This document shows, piece after piece, positions 36,951 to 46,310 of a DNA stretch of 64,000 bases. This DNA comes from Cupriavidus consociatus (lineage in GTDB: Bacteria; Pseudomonadota; Gammaproteobacteria; Burkholderiales; Burkholderiaceae). The position numbers and the translations under genes are program-made. Location: contig NZ_JAGIQA010000018.1 in NCBI RefSeq assembly GCF_017814975.1, positions 96,320 to 160,319 of the forward strand, written 5' to 3'. A model generated the notes under the pieces. That model saw only the letters and a list, made by a program, of their open reading frames with translations, was not told the origin of the DNA and ran no database searches. Each line of letters begins with the position of its first letter. Within the stretch, counting starts at the first letter, position 1.

Positions 36951-38081
36951 TCAATACGATTCCTGCAGCATCGCCATGTAATCGTCGACCGTGGCAATGC
37001 GGGGATTGGTGGCGTGGCAGTGGTCCTTCGTGGCGGCGACAGCGATGTCTTCCAACACGTCACGCGGCACGCCCATGGCGCCGAGACCGGCCGGCAAGCC
37101 GAGACGGGCGTTGAGGTCGCTGATGGCCTGAACCGGGTCCCCGCCGGCGGGCAGGCCCATGGCCTGTGCCAGTGCGGCCTGCTTGGCTTGGGTCGCCGGC
37201 TTGTTGAAGCGCAGCACGGCCGGCAGCAGCACGGCGTTCAGCGTGCCGTGGTGCAACGAGACGCCGGGCACCGCGCCCAGCGGGTGCGACAGGGCATGCA
37301 CCGCGCCCAGCCCCTTCTGGAAGGCCAGCGCGCCTTCCATGGCGGCCATCATCATGTTCCAGCGCGCGTCGCGGTCGCTGCCGTCGGCGGTGGCCTTGCC
37401 GATATTGGCCACGCCGCGGCGCAGGCCGTCCAGAGCGATCGCCTCGGCGGGCGGGTTGATGGCCGGCGCCAGGAAGGTCTCGATGCAGTGGGCGATGGCG
37501 TCCATGCCGGTCGCGGCGGTCAGGGCCGGAGGCAATCCCAGCGTCAGTTCGGGGTCGCAGATGGCGAGCTTCGGCAGCAGGAACGGACTAAGCAGGCCGA
37601 GCTTGCGGCCGGACTCCATGACGATGACAGCGCCCCGGCCCACCTCGCTGCCGGTACCCGCAGTCGTCGGGATGGCCACCAGCGGGGCGACCCGGCTGGT
37701 GATCCGGCTCGCGCCGCCCTCCACCGCCGCGTAGGTCTGCAGCGGTGCCGGGTGGGTCGCCAGCAGCGCGGTGGCCTTGCCCAGGTCGATGGGCGACCCG
37801 CCGCCCACGGCCACGATGCCGTCGCAGCCATTGCCGAGGTAAAGGCCGGTCGCGGCGGACACGGCGGCTTCCGTCGGGTTGGATGGGGTGTCCTCGAAGA
37901 CGGTGGGCGTGCAATCCGGGCCCAGGGCGTCGAGCACCTTGTCGGCGATACCGGCGGCGCGGATGCCGCGGTCGGTGACGATCAGCGGTCGCTGGATGCC
38001 CAGGCGCTGCAGCTCGGCCCCCAGCATCCGGATGGCGCCGAAGTCGATGTGAACGGTAGTCAGGTAGTTGATGACAGCCAT
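36951..38081 (-). CDS. Iron-containing alcohol dehydrogenase
   Basis: 376 residues of the group III Fe-ADH family. The nucleotide-binding GIVAVGGGSPIDLGKATALLAT motif is near residues 92-113, and the metal site region includes DAIAHCIETFLAP and ALSHPLGAVPGVSLHHGTLNAVLLP. It oxidises a primary or hydroxy-acid alcohol, for example a 4-hydroxybutyrate-type substrate, with NAD(P). It is flanked by acyl-CoA dehydrogenase and CoA-transferase genes on the same strand with gaps of 11 and 26 bases. The combination suggests use of a hydroxy acid or diol, but the substrate is unknown. Confidence 0.9.
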   Translation of the reverse strand: MAVINYLTTVHIDFGAIRMLGAELQRLGIQRPLIVTDRGIRAAGIADKVLDALGPDCTPTVFEDTPSNPTEAAVSAATGLYLGNGCDGIVAVGGGSPIDLGKATALLATHPAPLQTYAAVEGGASRITSRVAPLVAIPTTAGTGSEVGRGAVIVMESGRKLGLLSPFLLPKLAICDPELTLGLPPALTAATGMDAIAHCIETFLAPAINPPAEAIALDGLRRGVANIGKATADGSDRDARWNMMMAAMEGALAFQKGLGAVHALSHPLGAVPGVSLHHGTLNAVLLPAVLRFNKPATQAKQAALAQAMGLPAGGDPVQAISDLNARLGLPAGLGAMGVPRDVLEDIAVAATKDHCHATNPRIATVDDYMAMLQESY

Positions 38082-38107
38082 GTTTTCCTCGTAGATATGT
38101 CGATGCG

Positions 38108-39676
38108 TCAGGCGCGGAATAGCGTTGGGTCCATGCGCGGAAGCGGCTCCGCCACGCGCACCGGCGGGAAGGCCATCAGGTCTAGCACCTGCGACCTGAT
38201 GTCAATACCGGGCGCAACCTCCTCCAGCACCAGTCCGTCTGGCGCCACCGAGAAGACTGCGCGCTCGGTGATGACCTTGGCCTCCTGGCCGCGCTCGGCC
38301 ACGTTGCGCCCGAGCGGATAGGTGATCTCATCCACGCGCTCGACGAACTTGCGCACGCTCCCCTCACGCCCGACCGACAGGAAACCGTCGGTGGTGTCGG
38401 CGGCGAGGCCGCCGGTGGTGAAGGTGCCGGTGAACAGCAGCTTGCGCGCGTTGTAGGCGATGTCGATGAAGCCGCCCGGCCCCGGATTGGCCGCGCCGAA
38501 GCGGCTGACGTTGATGTTCCCGGCCCGGTCGAACTGGGCAAAGGCCAGCGCCGCCATCGGGCAGTTGCCGCCGTCAATGAAGTCGAACTGCGAGGGGCCG
38601 TCGATCAAGGCCTCCGGATACTTGTTGGCGGAGAATTGCCAACCGCTCATCACGACGCCGCCGAAGGGGCCGTGCTCGGTGGTAAAGCTGTAGCGATGCA
38701 GGCCGCCGTCGGCGAACAGGCCGTCTTCCATCATCACCGTGGGCACGTCGGACGAAGCGCCGAAGCCGAAGATGCTGACCTCGCCGGGCCTGATTTCCCG
38801 GGCCGCCCGCCGAGCGATCACCTTGTCGGCGCCGGGCGTCAGGCGGTCCGAGGCGCGACCGTCGAAAAGCTGGCCGCCGAGATAGGCATCGTCGTACCGG
38901 ATGTCGGTGGTCATCATGGCGTCGGGTTCCACCACGACGCGATCCACCAGCACGCCGGGAATCCGCACCGCATGCGCCGGCCGGGCGTGGCGCGGCACCA
39001 GCTTGCGCACCTGTGCGATCACGGTGCCGCCTGACGCCTTCACCGCCAGCGCCATGGCCAGCGCGCACGACGTGATCGGCTCGTCCTCGAAGCTCAGGTT
39101 GCCGTGCTCGTCGGCGCTGGTGGCACGCAGGAACGCCACGTCGAGCGGCCAGCTCGGATAGAAGAGGTATTCCTTGCCGTCCAGCTCCTGCATCCGCACC
39201 AGGTCGTCGGTGGCGCGCGCCGTGTACTTGCCACCCTGCTGGCGCGGATCGATGTAGGAGCCGAGGCCGATGCGGGTCAGGTAGCCTGGGCTGCGCCGGG
39301 CGACTTCGCGCAGCCAGTGCATGGTGGCGCCGATCGGCCAGCAGTAGGCTTCCACCCGATTCTCGCGGATCAGGCGCATGAACTCGGGGCGCTCGCCGGT
39401 GGCCGGATTCACCGCATTGGTAAAGTTGCCCGACACGATCCGCTTCATCAGCCCTTCGACTGCCACGTGATCCATGCCGCGGATGCCCATGCCGTCGCCG
39501 ACACTGACCGGGAAGAAGAAGGTCAGGTCACGAGGCGATCCAGTCTCATGGAAGCGTTGCGCCAGCGCCTGGAACAACGCGTCCGGCGTCAGCCAGCCGA
39601 TCACGCCGACGCTGCCCACGCTCTGGCCGGGCCGGATATCCGAAACGGCCTGCGCCGCAGTACAGATCTTGCTCAT
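38108..39676 (-). CDS. Family I CoA-transferase (YdiF/propionate CoA-transferase type)
   Basis: 522 residues from the ATG at 39676 (MSKICTAAQAVSDIRPGQSVGSVG); the longer frame to 39823 lacks protein-like sequence. Two fused halves are visible, with the second starting near ADKVIARRAAREIRPGEVSIFGFG. The N-terminal half contains the ISADEHGN-like ATSADEHGNLSFEDEP. The active-site glutamate is probably in the TTEHGPFGGVVMSG segment (SxxExG pattern). Such enzymes move CoA between short-chain acids. It lies between the alcohol dehydrogenase and MaoC genes, fitting activation of a hydroxy or keto acid. Confidence 0.85.
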   Translation of the reverse strand: MSKICTAAQAVSDIRPGQSVGSVGVIGWLTPDALFQALAQRFHETGSPRDLTFFFPVSVGDGMGIRGMDHVAVEGLMKRIVSGNFTNAVNPATGERPEFMRLIRENRVEAYCWPIGATMHWLREVARRSPGYLTRIGLGSYIDPRQQGGKYTARATDDLVRMQELDGKEYLFYPSWPLDVAFLRATSADEHGNLSFEDEPITSCALAMALAVKASGGTVIAQVRKLVPRHARPAHAVRIPGVLVDRVVVEPDAMMTTDIRYDDAYLGGQLFDGRASDRLTPGADKVIARRAAREIRPGEVSIFGFGASSDVPTVMMEDGLFADGGLHRYSFTTEHGPFGGVVMSGWQFSANKYPEALIDGPSQFDFIDGGNCPMAALAFAQFDRAGNINVSRFGAANPGPGGFIDIAYNARKLLFTGTFTTGGLAADTTDGFLSVGREGSVRKFVERVDEITYPLGRNVAERGQEAKVITERAVFSVAPDGLVLEEVAPGIDIRSQVLDLMAFPPVRVAEPLPRMDPTLFRA

Positions 39677-39713
39677 GCGATCTCTCACCTTTCTCGCCGC
39701 TCGCAGCCCGGGC

Positions 39714-40154
39714 TCAGGCCTGGAAATGGATAATGTGGGTACCGACGCAGACCGTCTCGCCCCGCTGGTTGAGTAGCGTCGCCTCAGCCCACAGGCGCTT
39801 CTTCTCGTCGTCGGCGCGGGCAATGCGGTAGTTCACGGTGAGGGTGTCTCCGATGCGAACGGGCTTGGTGAAGCGCACGTTGTCGTAGCCGTAGGAGACC
39901 GCCGGGCGTTTGATCATGTCGAGATACTTGGTCACGGCGCCGGCGATGAAACCGACCATCATGGCGCCCTGCGCGATGCGGCCGCCGAAGCCCATGCGCT
40001 TGCAGTATTCTTCGTCCATGTGATTGGGGTGGTTGTCACCGCTAATGCCGGCGAAGGCATAGATGTCGTACTCGCCGAGGGTGCGCGTGTAGCTGGTGTG
40101 CGTGCCAATAAGGGTGGATACGTTGCCTTCGTGCGGGATCTTGATGTCGGACAC
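39714..40154 (-). CDS. MaoC-family (R)-specific enoyl-CoA hydratase
   Basis: 146 residues, one hot-dog domain. The diagnostic hydratase motif is YAFAGISGDNHPNHMDEEYCKRMGFGGRIAQGAMM, with the catalytic Asp and His in GDNHPNH near residues 40-46. GGAG precedes the ATG. The enzyme would hydrate a trans-2-enoyl-CoA made by the acyl-CoA dehydrogenase of the same run. The gap to the GH88-like gene upstream is 26 bases. Confidence 0.9.
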   Translation of the reverse strand: MSDIKIPHEGNVSTLIGTHTSYTRTLGEYDIYAFAGISGDNHPNHMDEEYCKRMGFGGRIAQGAMMVGFIAGAVTKYLDMIKRPAVSYGYDNVRFTKPVRIGDTLTVNYRIARADDEKKRLWAEATLLNQRGETVCVGTHIIHFQA

Positions 40155-40180
40155 TTGGTTTCTCCGGGAGTGGGTTGGGT

Positions 40181-41302
40181 TCAGACCTGGGTGGCGTCAA
40201 TCCTGCCCGCGAGGATGAGCAGAGATTCGAAGAGAAAGTAGTCGCCCCAGACCAGTTCGTTATCCATGGCGACGCCATTGCGCTTGTTGAAGCAGCCGCC
40301 GGTGAGGATGCCCGCCTGCCGTACATCGCCTGGGCTGACCGGGGTCAGGAAGCGGATCACGAGTTGCTCGATGCTCTCGACGGCGGCCTGGCGGTAGACT
40401 GCCGCCCGCTCCGGGATGAGCGCAGCCAGTTTGAACAGGCTGGCGGCGGCGATGGCAGTGGCCGAGGTGTCGCGGTTAGTGTGCGGGATGGCGGGATCGT
40501 CGAAATCCCAGAAGGCCACGCAGTCGGCGGGCAGGTGCGCGACCCACCAATCGGCCACGCGGATCGCGTCGGATTTGAACGCCTGCTCGCCGCACGACAG
40601 CGCCTGTGCGAGGCCGAGCATGCCCCACGCCTGGGCGCGGGCCCAGGTGCTGCTGTCATGAATGCCCTTGTGCGTGTAGCGCTTCACGAGCGAACCATCG
40701 GCAGCATTGAATGTGGCGGACTGGCAAACCGAGCCATCCTCCCGCACGCATAAGGCAATGTGCTGGCGCAGGTGCTGGCGGCCGATCTCGCCCGTGCCGA
40801 GCGCGGCGTCGTGCCGCAGCAGCAGCGCCACGGTGCCCGGAATCGCATCGATGTTGACCTCGCACGCCCCCACGCTGGAAGCCTCCTCAGCCTCGGTGCC
40901 GAGCGGGATCAGGCGGGCTGCTTCGCTGTACATTTCCGCCAGGCCACGCGAGCCGTCGAGGGCGAGCCCCGCGGCCTGCGGATCGGCCAGCAGCGAGCCG
41001 CCGAGTTGCGCGCCGTACCAGAAGAGGAACCCTTTGAACACCGACTTCGACACCACCCGCGGCGCCAGCCGTGCGGACCACATGCGGGCGCTGTCGCGGT
41101 ACTTCTGCTCGCCAGTGCGCAAGGCAGCCAGCCACAGCATCCCGACCCAGAACCCACCGGTCCAGTCGCCGGCCGGGGTGCGTGTCCAGGTGCCGTCGGC
41201 CGGATTGCCATAGTGCGGAAAGCCCACCTCGTCCTGCGCGATCGTCGCATCGATGCGTTGCAGGATGCGATCGAGCGCATCATCGATCAGTCTGGAATCC
41301 AT
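40181..41302 (-). CDS. GH88-like unsaturated glucuronyl hydrolase
   Basis: 373 residues of an alpha/alpha-barrel. Family blocks are TGGFWVGMLWLAALRTGEQKY near residue 45, DSSTWARAQAWGMLGLAQAL near 195, RDTSATAIAAASLFKLA near 255, and the ending LVWGDYFLFESLLIL. The ATG at 41302 follows GGAG; the longer frame to 41392 runs into the LysR promoter. GH88 enzymes remove unsaturated uronic acids left by polysaccharide lyases. No signal peptide is seen, so it would act in the cytoplasm. It is odd beside acyl-CoA genes. The ketoglutarate-semialdehyde-type dehydrogenase nearby could finish uronate breakdown. Confidence 0.8.
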   Translation of the reverse strand: MDSRLIDDALDRILQRIDATIAQDEVGFPHYGNPADGTWTRTPAGDWTGGFWVGMLWLAALRTGEQKYRDSARMWSARLAPRVVSKSVFKGFLFWYGAQLGGSLLADPQAAGLALDGSRGLAEMYSEAARLIPLGTEAEEASSVGACEVNIDAIPGTVALLLRHDAALGTGEIGRQHLRQHIALCVREDGSVCQSATFNAADGSLVKRYTHKGIHDSSTWARAQAWGMLGLAQALSCGEQAFKSDAIRVADWWVAHLPADCVAFWDFDDPAIPHTNRDTSATAIAAASLFKLAALIPERAAVYRQAAVESIEQLVIRFLTPVSPGDVRQAGILTGGCFNKRNGVAMDNELVWGDYFLFESLLILAGRIDATQV

Positions 41303-41420
41303 ATGTTTGTCTCCATGCGTACATTGGCTTGTCCGGTCTCCGGTGCCAGCCTTGCGGACCGACTGGGGTGGCGTGCGGAGCGGGGTATGCATGGAATCCT
41401 AGGGATTGCACAAACTAGTG

Positions 41421-41440
41421 TCCAATATATAATTAATGGA
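41421..41440. promoter_or_regulatory. AT-rich dyad between the GH88-like and LysR genes
   Basis: TCCAATATATAATTAATGGA has complementary ends (TCCAWT/AWTGGA) and shares the core GTCCAATATAT with the dyad upstream of livG at 48766-48780. The divergent position, 26 bases before the LysR start, fits autoregulation. Confidence 0.5.
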
Positions 41441-41465
41441 TCTTTGATACTCAATGGATATAGTG

Positions 41466-42344
41466 ATGGACCTTCGCCACCTGCGGTACTTCATCGCCAT
41501 CGCTGAGGAACTTAATTTCACGAGAGCGGCCGAGCGACTGCACATCGCACAGCCTCCGCTGAGCATGCAGATCCGCCAACTCGAGGAGGAGATGGATGTC
41601 ACACTGCTAAATCGCTCGCGTCGGCACGTGGAGCTGACGGAAGCGGGTCGCATTTTCCTTGAGCAAGCGCGGCAGATCCTGCGAGCTACCGAGAGGGCAG
41701 TCGTGCAGGCGCAACGCGCGCATCGCGGCGAGACGGGTCGGCTGACGGTCGGCTTCTTCGAACACACGTCCTATACGCTGCTGCCGCCCATCCTGCGCGC
41801 CTACCGAGAACGCTTTCCTTCCGTCGAAATCCTGCTGCGCTGGTTTCCGGTCGTCAAACAGGCGGAAGCTCTGCGCCGGGGTGACGCGGATATTTCCTTC
41901 ATGCGGCCGGTGCCAGACCTTGAGGAAGTGACATGGGAGACCATCCTGGAAGAGCCGTTCGTGCTGGCCGTGCCGGCAAGACACCCGTTGGCGAATGCTG
42001 AGTCGATTTCTCTGAAGAAATGTGCGCAGGAGCCCTTCATCATGTACATACCAGAGATGGCGCCGGACTTCCACGCCATGAACATGCGCATGTGCGCGTC
42101 GGCGGGTTTTGTACCGAAGGTTATCTCGGAAGTGGGGCAGGTCTATACGCTACTCGGCCTGGTCAGCTCCGGTGCGGGCATCGGCTTCGTGCCAGCATCA
42201 GTCCGGAAGGTGAAGTTCGACCACGTGGTTTACAAGCCGATCGAAGGCCGGCAGCCGACAATCGAGATCATGCTCGGCTATAGCCAGCGCACCCCAACGC
42301 CGCTCATGACGGCGTTCATCGAGACGGCCAAAAGCATGCTGTGA
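41466..42344 (+). CDS. LysR-type regulator (CatR/BenM-like) of the transporter/acyl-CoA cluster
   Basis: About 292 residues. HTH: LRYFIAIAEELNFTRAAERLHIAQPPLSMQIRQLEEE. The effector domain is of the CatM/BenM type (GRLTVGFFEHTSYTLLPPILRAYRERFP). The ATG at 41466 puts the HTH at the normal place; an ATG at 41454 is four codons upstream. It is divergent from the GH88-like gene and converges with the aldehyde dehydrogenase gene, so it sits inside the cluster it probably controls. A motif at its own promoter recurs in front of livG, at the other end of the transporter operon. A probable inducer is the aromatic or carboxylic substrate imported. Confidence 0.9.
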   Translation: MDLRHLRYFIAIAEELNFTRAAERLHIAQPPLSMQIRQLEEEMDVTLLNRSRRHVELTEAGRIFLEQARQILRATERAVVQAQRAHRGETGRLTVGFFEHTSYTLLPPILRAYRERFPSVEILLRWFPVVKQAEALRRGDADISFMRPVPDLEEVTWETILEEPFVLAVPARHPLANAESISLKKCAQEPFIMYIPEMAPDFHAMNMRMCASAGFVPKVISEVGQVYTLLGLVSSGAGIGFVPASVRKVKFDHVVYKPIEGRQPTIEIMLGYSQRTPTPLMTAFIETAKSML

Positions 42345-42401
42345 GGGTCCCCCCGACCTCGCCCGCTGCAACATGGGCAAGGTGGAGGATGGCGCGGGTG
42401 T

Positions 42402-43994
42402 TCAGTCGCGACGGGAGGTCGGCGACAGGCTACCGTCGACGTGGCGGTCGAGCGCCAGTGGGTTGAAGTCGGCCAGCGCGGCCGGCAACAGGCTGGATGG
42501 GAAGTTCTGATAGCACACTGGGCGCAGGAACCGCTCGAGGGCGGCACTGCCGACCGACGTGCTGCGCCCATCGGACGTGGCCGGGAACGGTCCGCCGTGG
42601 ACCATGGCGTGGCTCACTTCCACGCCGGTCGGGAAGCCGTTTACCAGGATTCGGCCCGCCCGGTCTTCCAGCCGCGGCAGCAGTTCGGCCGCGAGAGCTT
42701 GGTCCGCCGGCGCCATCTGCAGCGTGGCGGTCAGTTGCCCTTCCAGCCCGTCGAGCACCGCCGCCACATCCGCCGCCGAGCGGCATCTGACGATCAGCGA
42801 GCAGGGACCGAATATCTCCTCACCCAGTTCGGGAAAAGCCAGAAAGCTGGCCGCGTCGGTGGCGAACAGATGGGCCGTCGCCGCGCAGGCGCCGCTGCTG
42901 CTTTCGCCGGTGGCCACGCCTCGTACTGCCTCATGCGACTGCAGGCGCGCCACCCCGGCGGCGTAGGCGCGGCCGATGCCGGGCGTCAGCATCGTACCCG
43001 CCGGCTTGCCTTGTACGGTCCGCCCGGCTTCGGCCTCGAAGCGATCACAGTCGTCCCCTTCCAGCGCGATCACCAAACCGGGGTTGGTGCAAAACTGGCC
43101 GACGCCCATCACGAGCGAATCGACAAATTCCCGCGCGATGTCTTCGGCACGATCTGCCAGCGCATGTGGCAGCAGGAGCACCGGGTTGACGCTGCTCATT
43201 TCGGCGTAGACCGGAATCGGCAAGGGCCTGGCCATTGCCTGCCGCAAGAGCGCGAGGCCACCGGCCCGGGAGCCGGTGAAGCCGACCGCCCGGATGGCGG
43301 GATGCCCGACGAGCGCCTGTCCTACGTCATTGCCAACGCCAAAGAGCAGGGAGAACGTCCCCTCCGGCAGCCCGTATTCGGCCACCGCCGCCTGGATGAC
43401 CCGGCCGACCAGTTCGGAAGTGCCGGGATGCGCTGGGTGGGCCTTGACGACCACCGGGCAGCCCGCCGCGAGGGCCGACGCCGTGTCGCCGCCGGCCACC
43501 GAGAACGCCAGCGGGAAATTGCTGGCGCCGAAGACGGCCACCGGGCCCAGCGGGACGTTGCGTCGGCGCAGGTCGGGGCGCGGCAGCGGCGTGCGATAGG
43601 GCAAGGGCGTATCCAACGTCGCCCCATGCCAGTGCCCGGCCCGTACAACCCCTGCGAACAGCCGCAACTGGCCCGCCGTGCGCGCCTGCTCGCCCTGCAG
43701 ACGCGCTCGCGGCAGAGCCGTCTCGGCCATGGCGCGCTCGATGAGGGCGTCGCCGAGGCCTTCGATGCCGGCGGCGATGGTTTCCAGGAAGCTGGCGCGG
43801 GTCTCGGGCGTCGTCTCGCGATACCTCGCAAAGCTGCTCGCAGCGAGGCGGCAGGCCTGATCGACGTCGGTGGGGCCGGCGCCCCCGAACGCGGGCTCGA
43901 TGTCGGCGGCAAGCGCCGGAGAAAACGCCTTGAACGCGCCGGCGGTGCCGCTGACGCTGCTCTGCCCGATCAGCATATGTCCGGTGATCCTCAT
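42402..43994 (-). CDS. Aldehyde dehydrogenase, 2,5-dioxovalerate (alpha-ketoglutarate semialdehyde) type
   Basis: 530 residues, the length of the NADP-preferring KGSADH group. Residues typical of the family: GPVAVFGASNFPLAFSVAGGD near 150-170, VVKAHPAHP near 182-190, the general base E265 in PVYAEMSSVNP and the catalytic C302 in GVGQFCTNPGLV. It oxidises alpha-ketoglutarate semialdehyde to 2-oxoglutarate, the last step of non-phosphorylating uronate, arabinose or hydroxyproline routes. The gene overlaps the stop of the binding-protein gene by four bases (ATGA), so it belongs to the liv-type operon. Aldehydes other than KGSA are possible. Confidence 0.88.
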   Translation of the reverse strand: MRITGHMLIGQSSVSGTAGAFKAFSPALAADIEPAFGGAGPTDVDQACRLAASSFARYRETTPETRASFLETIAAGIEGLGDALIERAMAETALPRARLQGEQARTAGQLRLFAGVVRAGHWHGATLDTPLPYRTPLPRPDLRRRNVPLGPVAVFGASNFPLAFSVAGGDTASALAAGCPVVVKAHPAHPGTSELVGRVIQAAVAEYGLPEGTFSLLFGVGNDVGQALVGHPAIRAVGFTGSRAGGLALLRQAMARPLPIPVYAEMSSVNPVLLLPHALADRAEDIAREFVDSLVMGVGQFCTNPGLVIALEGDDCDRFEAEAGRTVQGKPAGTMLTPGIGRAYAAGVARLQSHEAVRGVATGESSSGACAATAHLFATDAASFLAFPELGEEIFGPCSLIVRCRSAADVAAVLDGLEGQLTATLQMAPADQALAAELLPRLEDRAGRILVNGFPTGVEVSHAMVHGGPFPATSDGRSTSVGSAALERFLRPVCYQNFPSSLLPAALADFNPLALDRHVDGSLSPTSRRD

Positions 43995-45214
43995 GACGCC
44001 TTCTTCCCAATGAGCGGGCAGCCACCTTCTTCCATCGGCCGGAACGCCTCGTTGGCGGGAATGGTGGCGATGAGCTTGTAGAAGTCGCCCGCGTACTTCG
44101 ATTCCGACGGCTTCTTCACCTCGAAAAGATAGAGCGGGTGGATCTTCCGGCCGTCTTCGCGGATGCTGCCCTTGCCGAACAGCTTGTCGTCGGTGGGCAT
44201 CGCCTTCATCTTCGCGACCACGGCAGCGCCGTCGCCGTCCGCCTTCATCGCCGCCACTGCCTTCAGGTAGTGGGTCACCGCCGAGTACGTGCCCGCCTGC
44301 GCCATGGTTGGAAACTTGCCGTTGTTGGCGGCGGCGAATTCCTTGCCGAACTTGCGGTTCTCGTCGGTCATGTCCCAGTACCAGGTCTCGCTCAGCAAAA
44401 GGCCTTGAGCGGCTTTGAGGCCGAGCGCCTGGACATCGCTGCTGAAGACGAGCAGGCCTGCCAGCTTCTGACCGCCGGCGGTCACGCCGAACTCGGCGGC
44501 CTGCTTGACCGCGCCGATGGTGTCCCCCCCGGCGTTGGCCAGGCCCACTACCTGTGCCTTGGAGGCCTGAGCCTGAAGCAGGTAGGAGGAGAAATCGTTG
44601 CCCGGGAAAGGATGCCGGACCTTGCCGAGGACCTTGCCACCGTTCTTGACGACAACGGCCTCGGTGTCGCGTTCGAGCGAGTGGCCGAAGGCGTAGTCAG
44701 CAGTCACGAAGAACCAACTCTTGCCACCCGACTTGACCACCGCCTTACCAGTCCCATTCGCCAGTGCCCACGTGTCGTAGGCCCAGTGGATCGCATTGGG
44801 CGTGCAGGCTTTGCCGGTGAGGTCGGAGGTGCCGCCGCCGGTGACAATCATCACCTTGTTCTTCTCCTTGGCCACTTGGTTGACCGCCAGGACGACCGAC
44901 GAGGTCGGCACGTCGACGATAGCGTCCACCTTGTCCACGTCGAACCAGCGGCGGGCGATGCTCGCCCCGACGTCCGGCTTATTCTGGTGGTCGGCGGCCA
45001 CGATCTCCACCTTCAGGCCATGCTTCTCGGGCGCAAAGTCCTGGACCGCCTTCTTCGCGGCCCAGACCGAACCGGGACCAGCCAGCCCGGCATAAACGCC
45101 GGTCTGATCGTTGAGCACGCCGATCCGGACCACGCCGTCCGTGATCTCGGCCTGCGCCGTCGAGGCCGTCAGCAGCGCGGCGAGCGAAAGCAGCTTGATG
45201 CGATTGTTCATCAT
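43991..45214 (-). CDS. Periplasmic branched-chain-type substrate-binding protein
   Basis: 407 residues. A signal peptide (MMNNRIKLLSLAALLTASTAQA) is followed by the LivK-like mature start EITDGVVRIGVLNDQTGVYAG. Internal blocks VDAIVDVPTSSVVLAVNQVAKEKNK and WFFVTADYAFGHSLERDTEAVVVKNGG are typical of Peripla_BP_6 proteins that bind aromatic acids and amides as often as amino acids. The ATG follows GAGGAGA. It lies between livM and the aldehyde dehydrogenase gene, so the imported compound is probably the substrate of this cluster. Confidence 0.92.
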   Translation of the reverse strand: MMNNRIKLLSLAALLTASTAQAEITDGVVRIGVLNDQTGVYAGLAGPGSVWAAKKAVQDFAPEKHGLKVEIVAADHQNKPDVGASIARRWFDVDKVDAIVDVPTSSVVLAVNQVAKEKNKVMIVTGGGTSDLTGKACTPNAIHWAYDTWALANGTGKAVVKSGGKSWFFVTADYAFGHSLERDTEAVVVKNGGKVLGKVRHPFPGNDFSSYLLQAQASKAQVVGLANAGGDTIGAVKQAAEFGVTAGGQKLAGLLVFSSDVQALGLKAAQGLLLSETWYWDMTDENRKFGKEFAAANNGKFPTMAQAGTYSAVTHYLKAVAAMKADGDGAAVVAKMKAMPTDDKLFGKGSIREDGRKIHPLYLFEVKKPSESKYAGDFYKLIATIPANEAFRPMEEGGCPLIGKKAS

Positions 45215-45267
45215 GTGTCTCCTCTACTGTGGGGATAGATATGGGGTGTTCCGTTCAGCGCCAGATT

Positions 45268-46302
45268 TCATGCCTTTCCTTCCACGCGCCGGCCAGGCAC
45301 GCCTGCTCCGGCGGGCGTTTCGTCATGACTTGGTGCCGGCACGGCAGCGTGGCACGGTGCGGGCCGGCCGCGGCGGTTGCCTACAATGTTCTGGCACAAC
45401 GCGTTCAACTCGCCGACGATGCCGCGGCGGAACGCCAGCACGCACACGACGAAGATGCTCCCCATGATCACGGTGATCATGGAACCGACCTTGTCGGCCA
45501 AGGCGTTCTGGATGGCGACCACTATGCCCGCGCCCACCACCGGGCCGAAGGCCGTGCCAAGGCCGCCCAACAGCGTCATCAGCACGACTTCGCCGGAGGT
45601 GTGCCAGTGCGCGTCGGTCAGCGTGGCAAACTGGAAGACCAGGGTCTTGGTGGCCCCGGCAAGGCCGGCCAGGCCCGCCGAGAGGACGAAGGCCAGCAGC
45701 TTGTAGCGCGCGACGTCGTAGCCCAGCGAGGTGGTGCGCGCCTCGTTCTCGCGGATCGCCTTCAGGATCTGGCCGAAAGGCGAATGGATGATGCGGTGGA
45801 TCAGCCAGAAGGCGAACAGGAAGATCGCCAGCACAAAGTAGTACATGCGCAGGTCCGACGCCAGGTCGATCAGGCCGAACAGCCTGCCTCGCGAAATGGC
45901 CTGCATGCCGTCCTCGCCGCCGGTGAACGGCGCCTGCAGGAACAGGAAGTAGAACATCTGTGCCAACGCAAGCGTGATCATCGCGAAGTAGATGCCCTGC
46001 CGGCGAATAGCGAGCGCCCCGACGACAAAGCCCGCGGCAGCCGAGACGGCCGTGCCGAGCAGCAGGCCGAGTTCCGGGGTCAGCCCCCAGGTCTTCATGC
46101 CGTAGCCCGATATGTAGGCCGCCGTGCCGAGGAACGCCGCATGGCCGAACGAGAGCAGGCCGGTATAGCCGAGCAGCAGGTTGAAGGCGCAGGCGAACAA
46201 GGCGAAGCACAGCACCTTCATCAGCATCACCGGATAGAGCACGGCCGGGGCCGCCAGCGCGCCCAGCAGCAGGACACCGTAGCCAAGATTTCTCATTTTC
46301 AT
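45268..46302 (-). CDS. livM: ABC importer permease, LivM type
   Basis: 344 residues with about nine hydrophobic helices and the LivM loop GIYFAMITLALAQMFYFL. NLLLGYTGLLSFGHAAFLGTAAY near residue 40 is the classic inner-membrane permease block. The ATG at 46302 is chosen because the longer open frame on this strand is the shadow of livH. The last 35 residues (RRGRPAPCHAAVPAPSHDE...) are a Pro/Ala-rich tail beyond the normal LivM end. Eight bases separate it from livH. Confidence 0.92.
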   Translation of the reverse strand: MKMRNLGYGVLLLGALAAPAVLYPVMLMKVLCFALFACAFNLLLGYTGLLSFGHAAFLGTAAYISGYGMKTWGLTPELGLLLGTAVSAAAGFVVGALAIRRQGIYFAMITLALAQMFYFLFLQAPFTGGEDGMQAISRGRLFGLIDLASDLRMYYFVLAIFLFAFWLIHRIIHSPFGQILKAIRENEARTTSLGYDVARYKLLAFVLSAGLAGLAGATKTLVFQFATLTDAHWHTSGEVVLMTLLGGLGTAFGPVVGAGIVVAIQNALADKVGSMITVIMGSIFVVCVLAFRRGIVGELNALCQNIVGNRRGRPAPCHAAVPAPSHDETPAGAGVPGRRVEGKA

Positions 46303-46310
46303 ACTCGACC

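Noticed and set aside
42441..44081. 546-codon plus-strand open frame opposite the aldehyde dehydrogenase gene
   Set aside because: The minus strand has full catalytic motifs; the plus-strand frame is rich in Arg/Gly and shows no motif.
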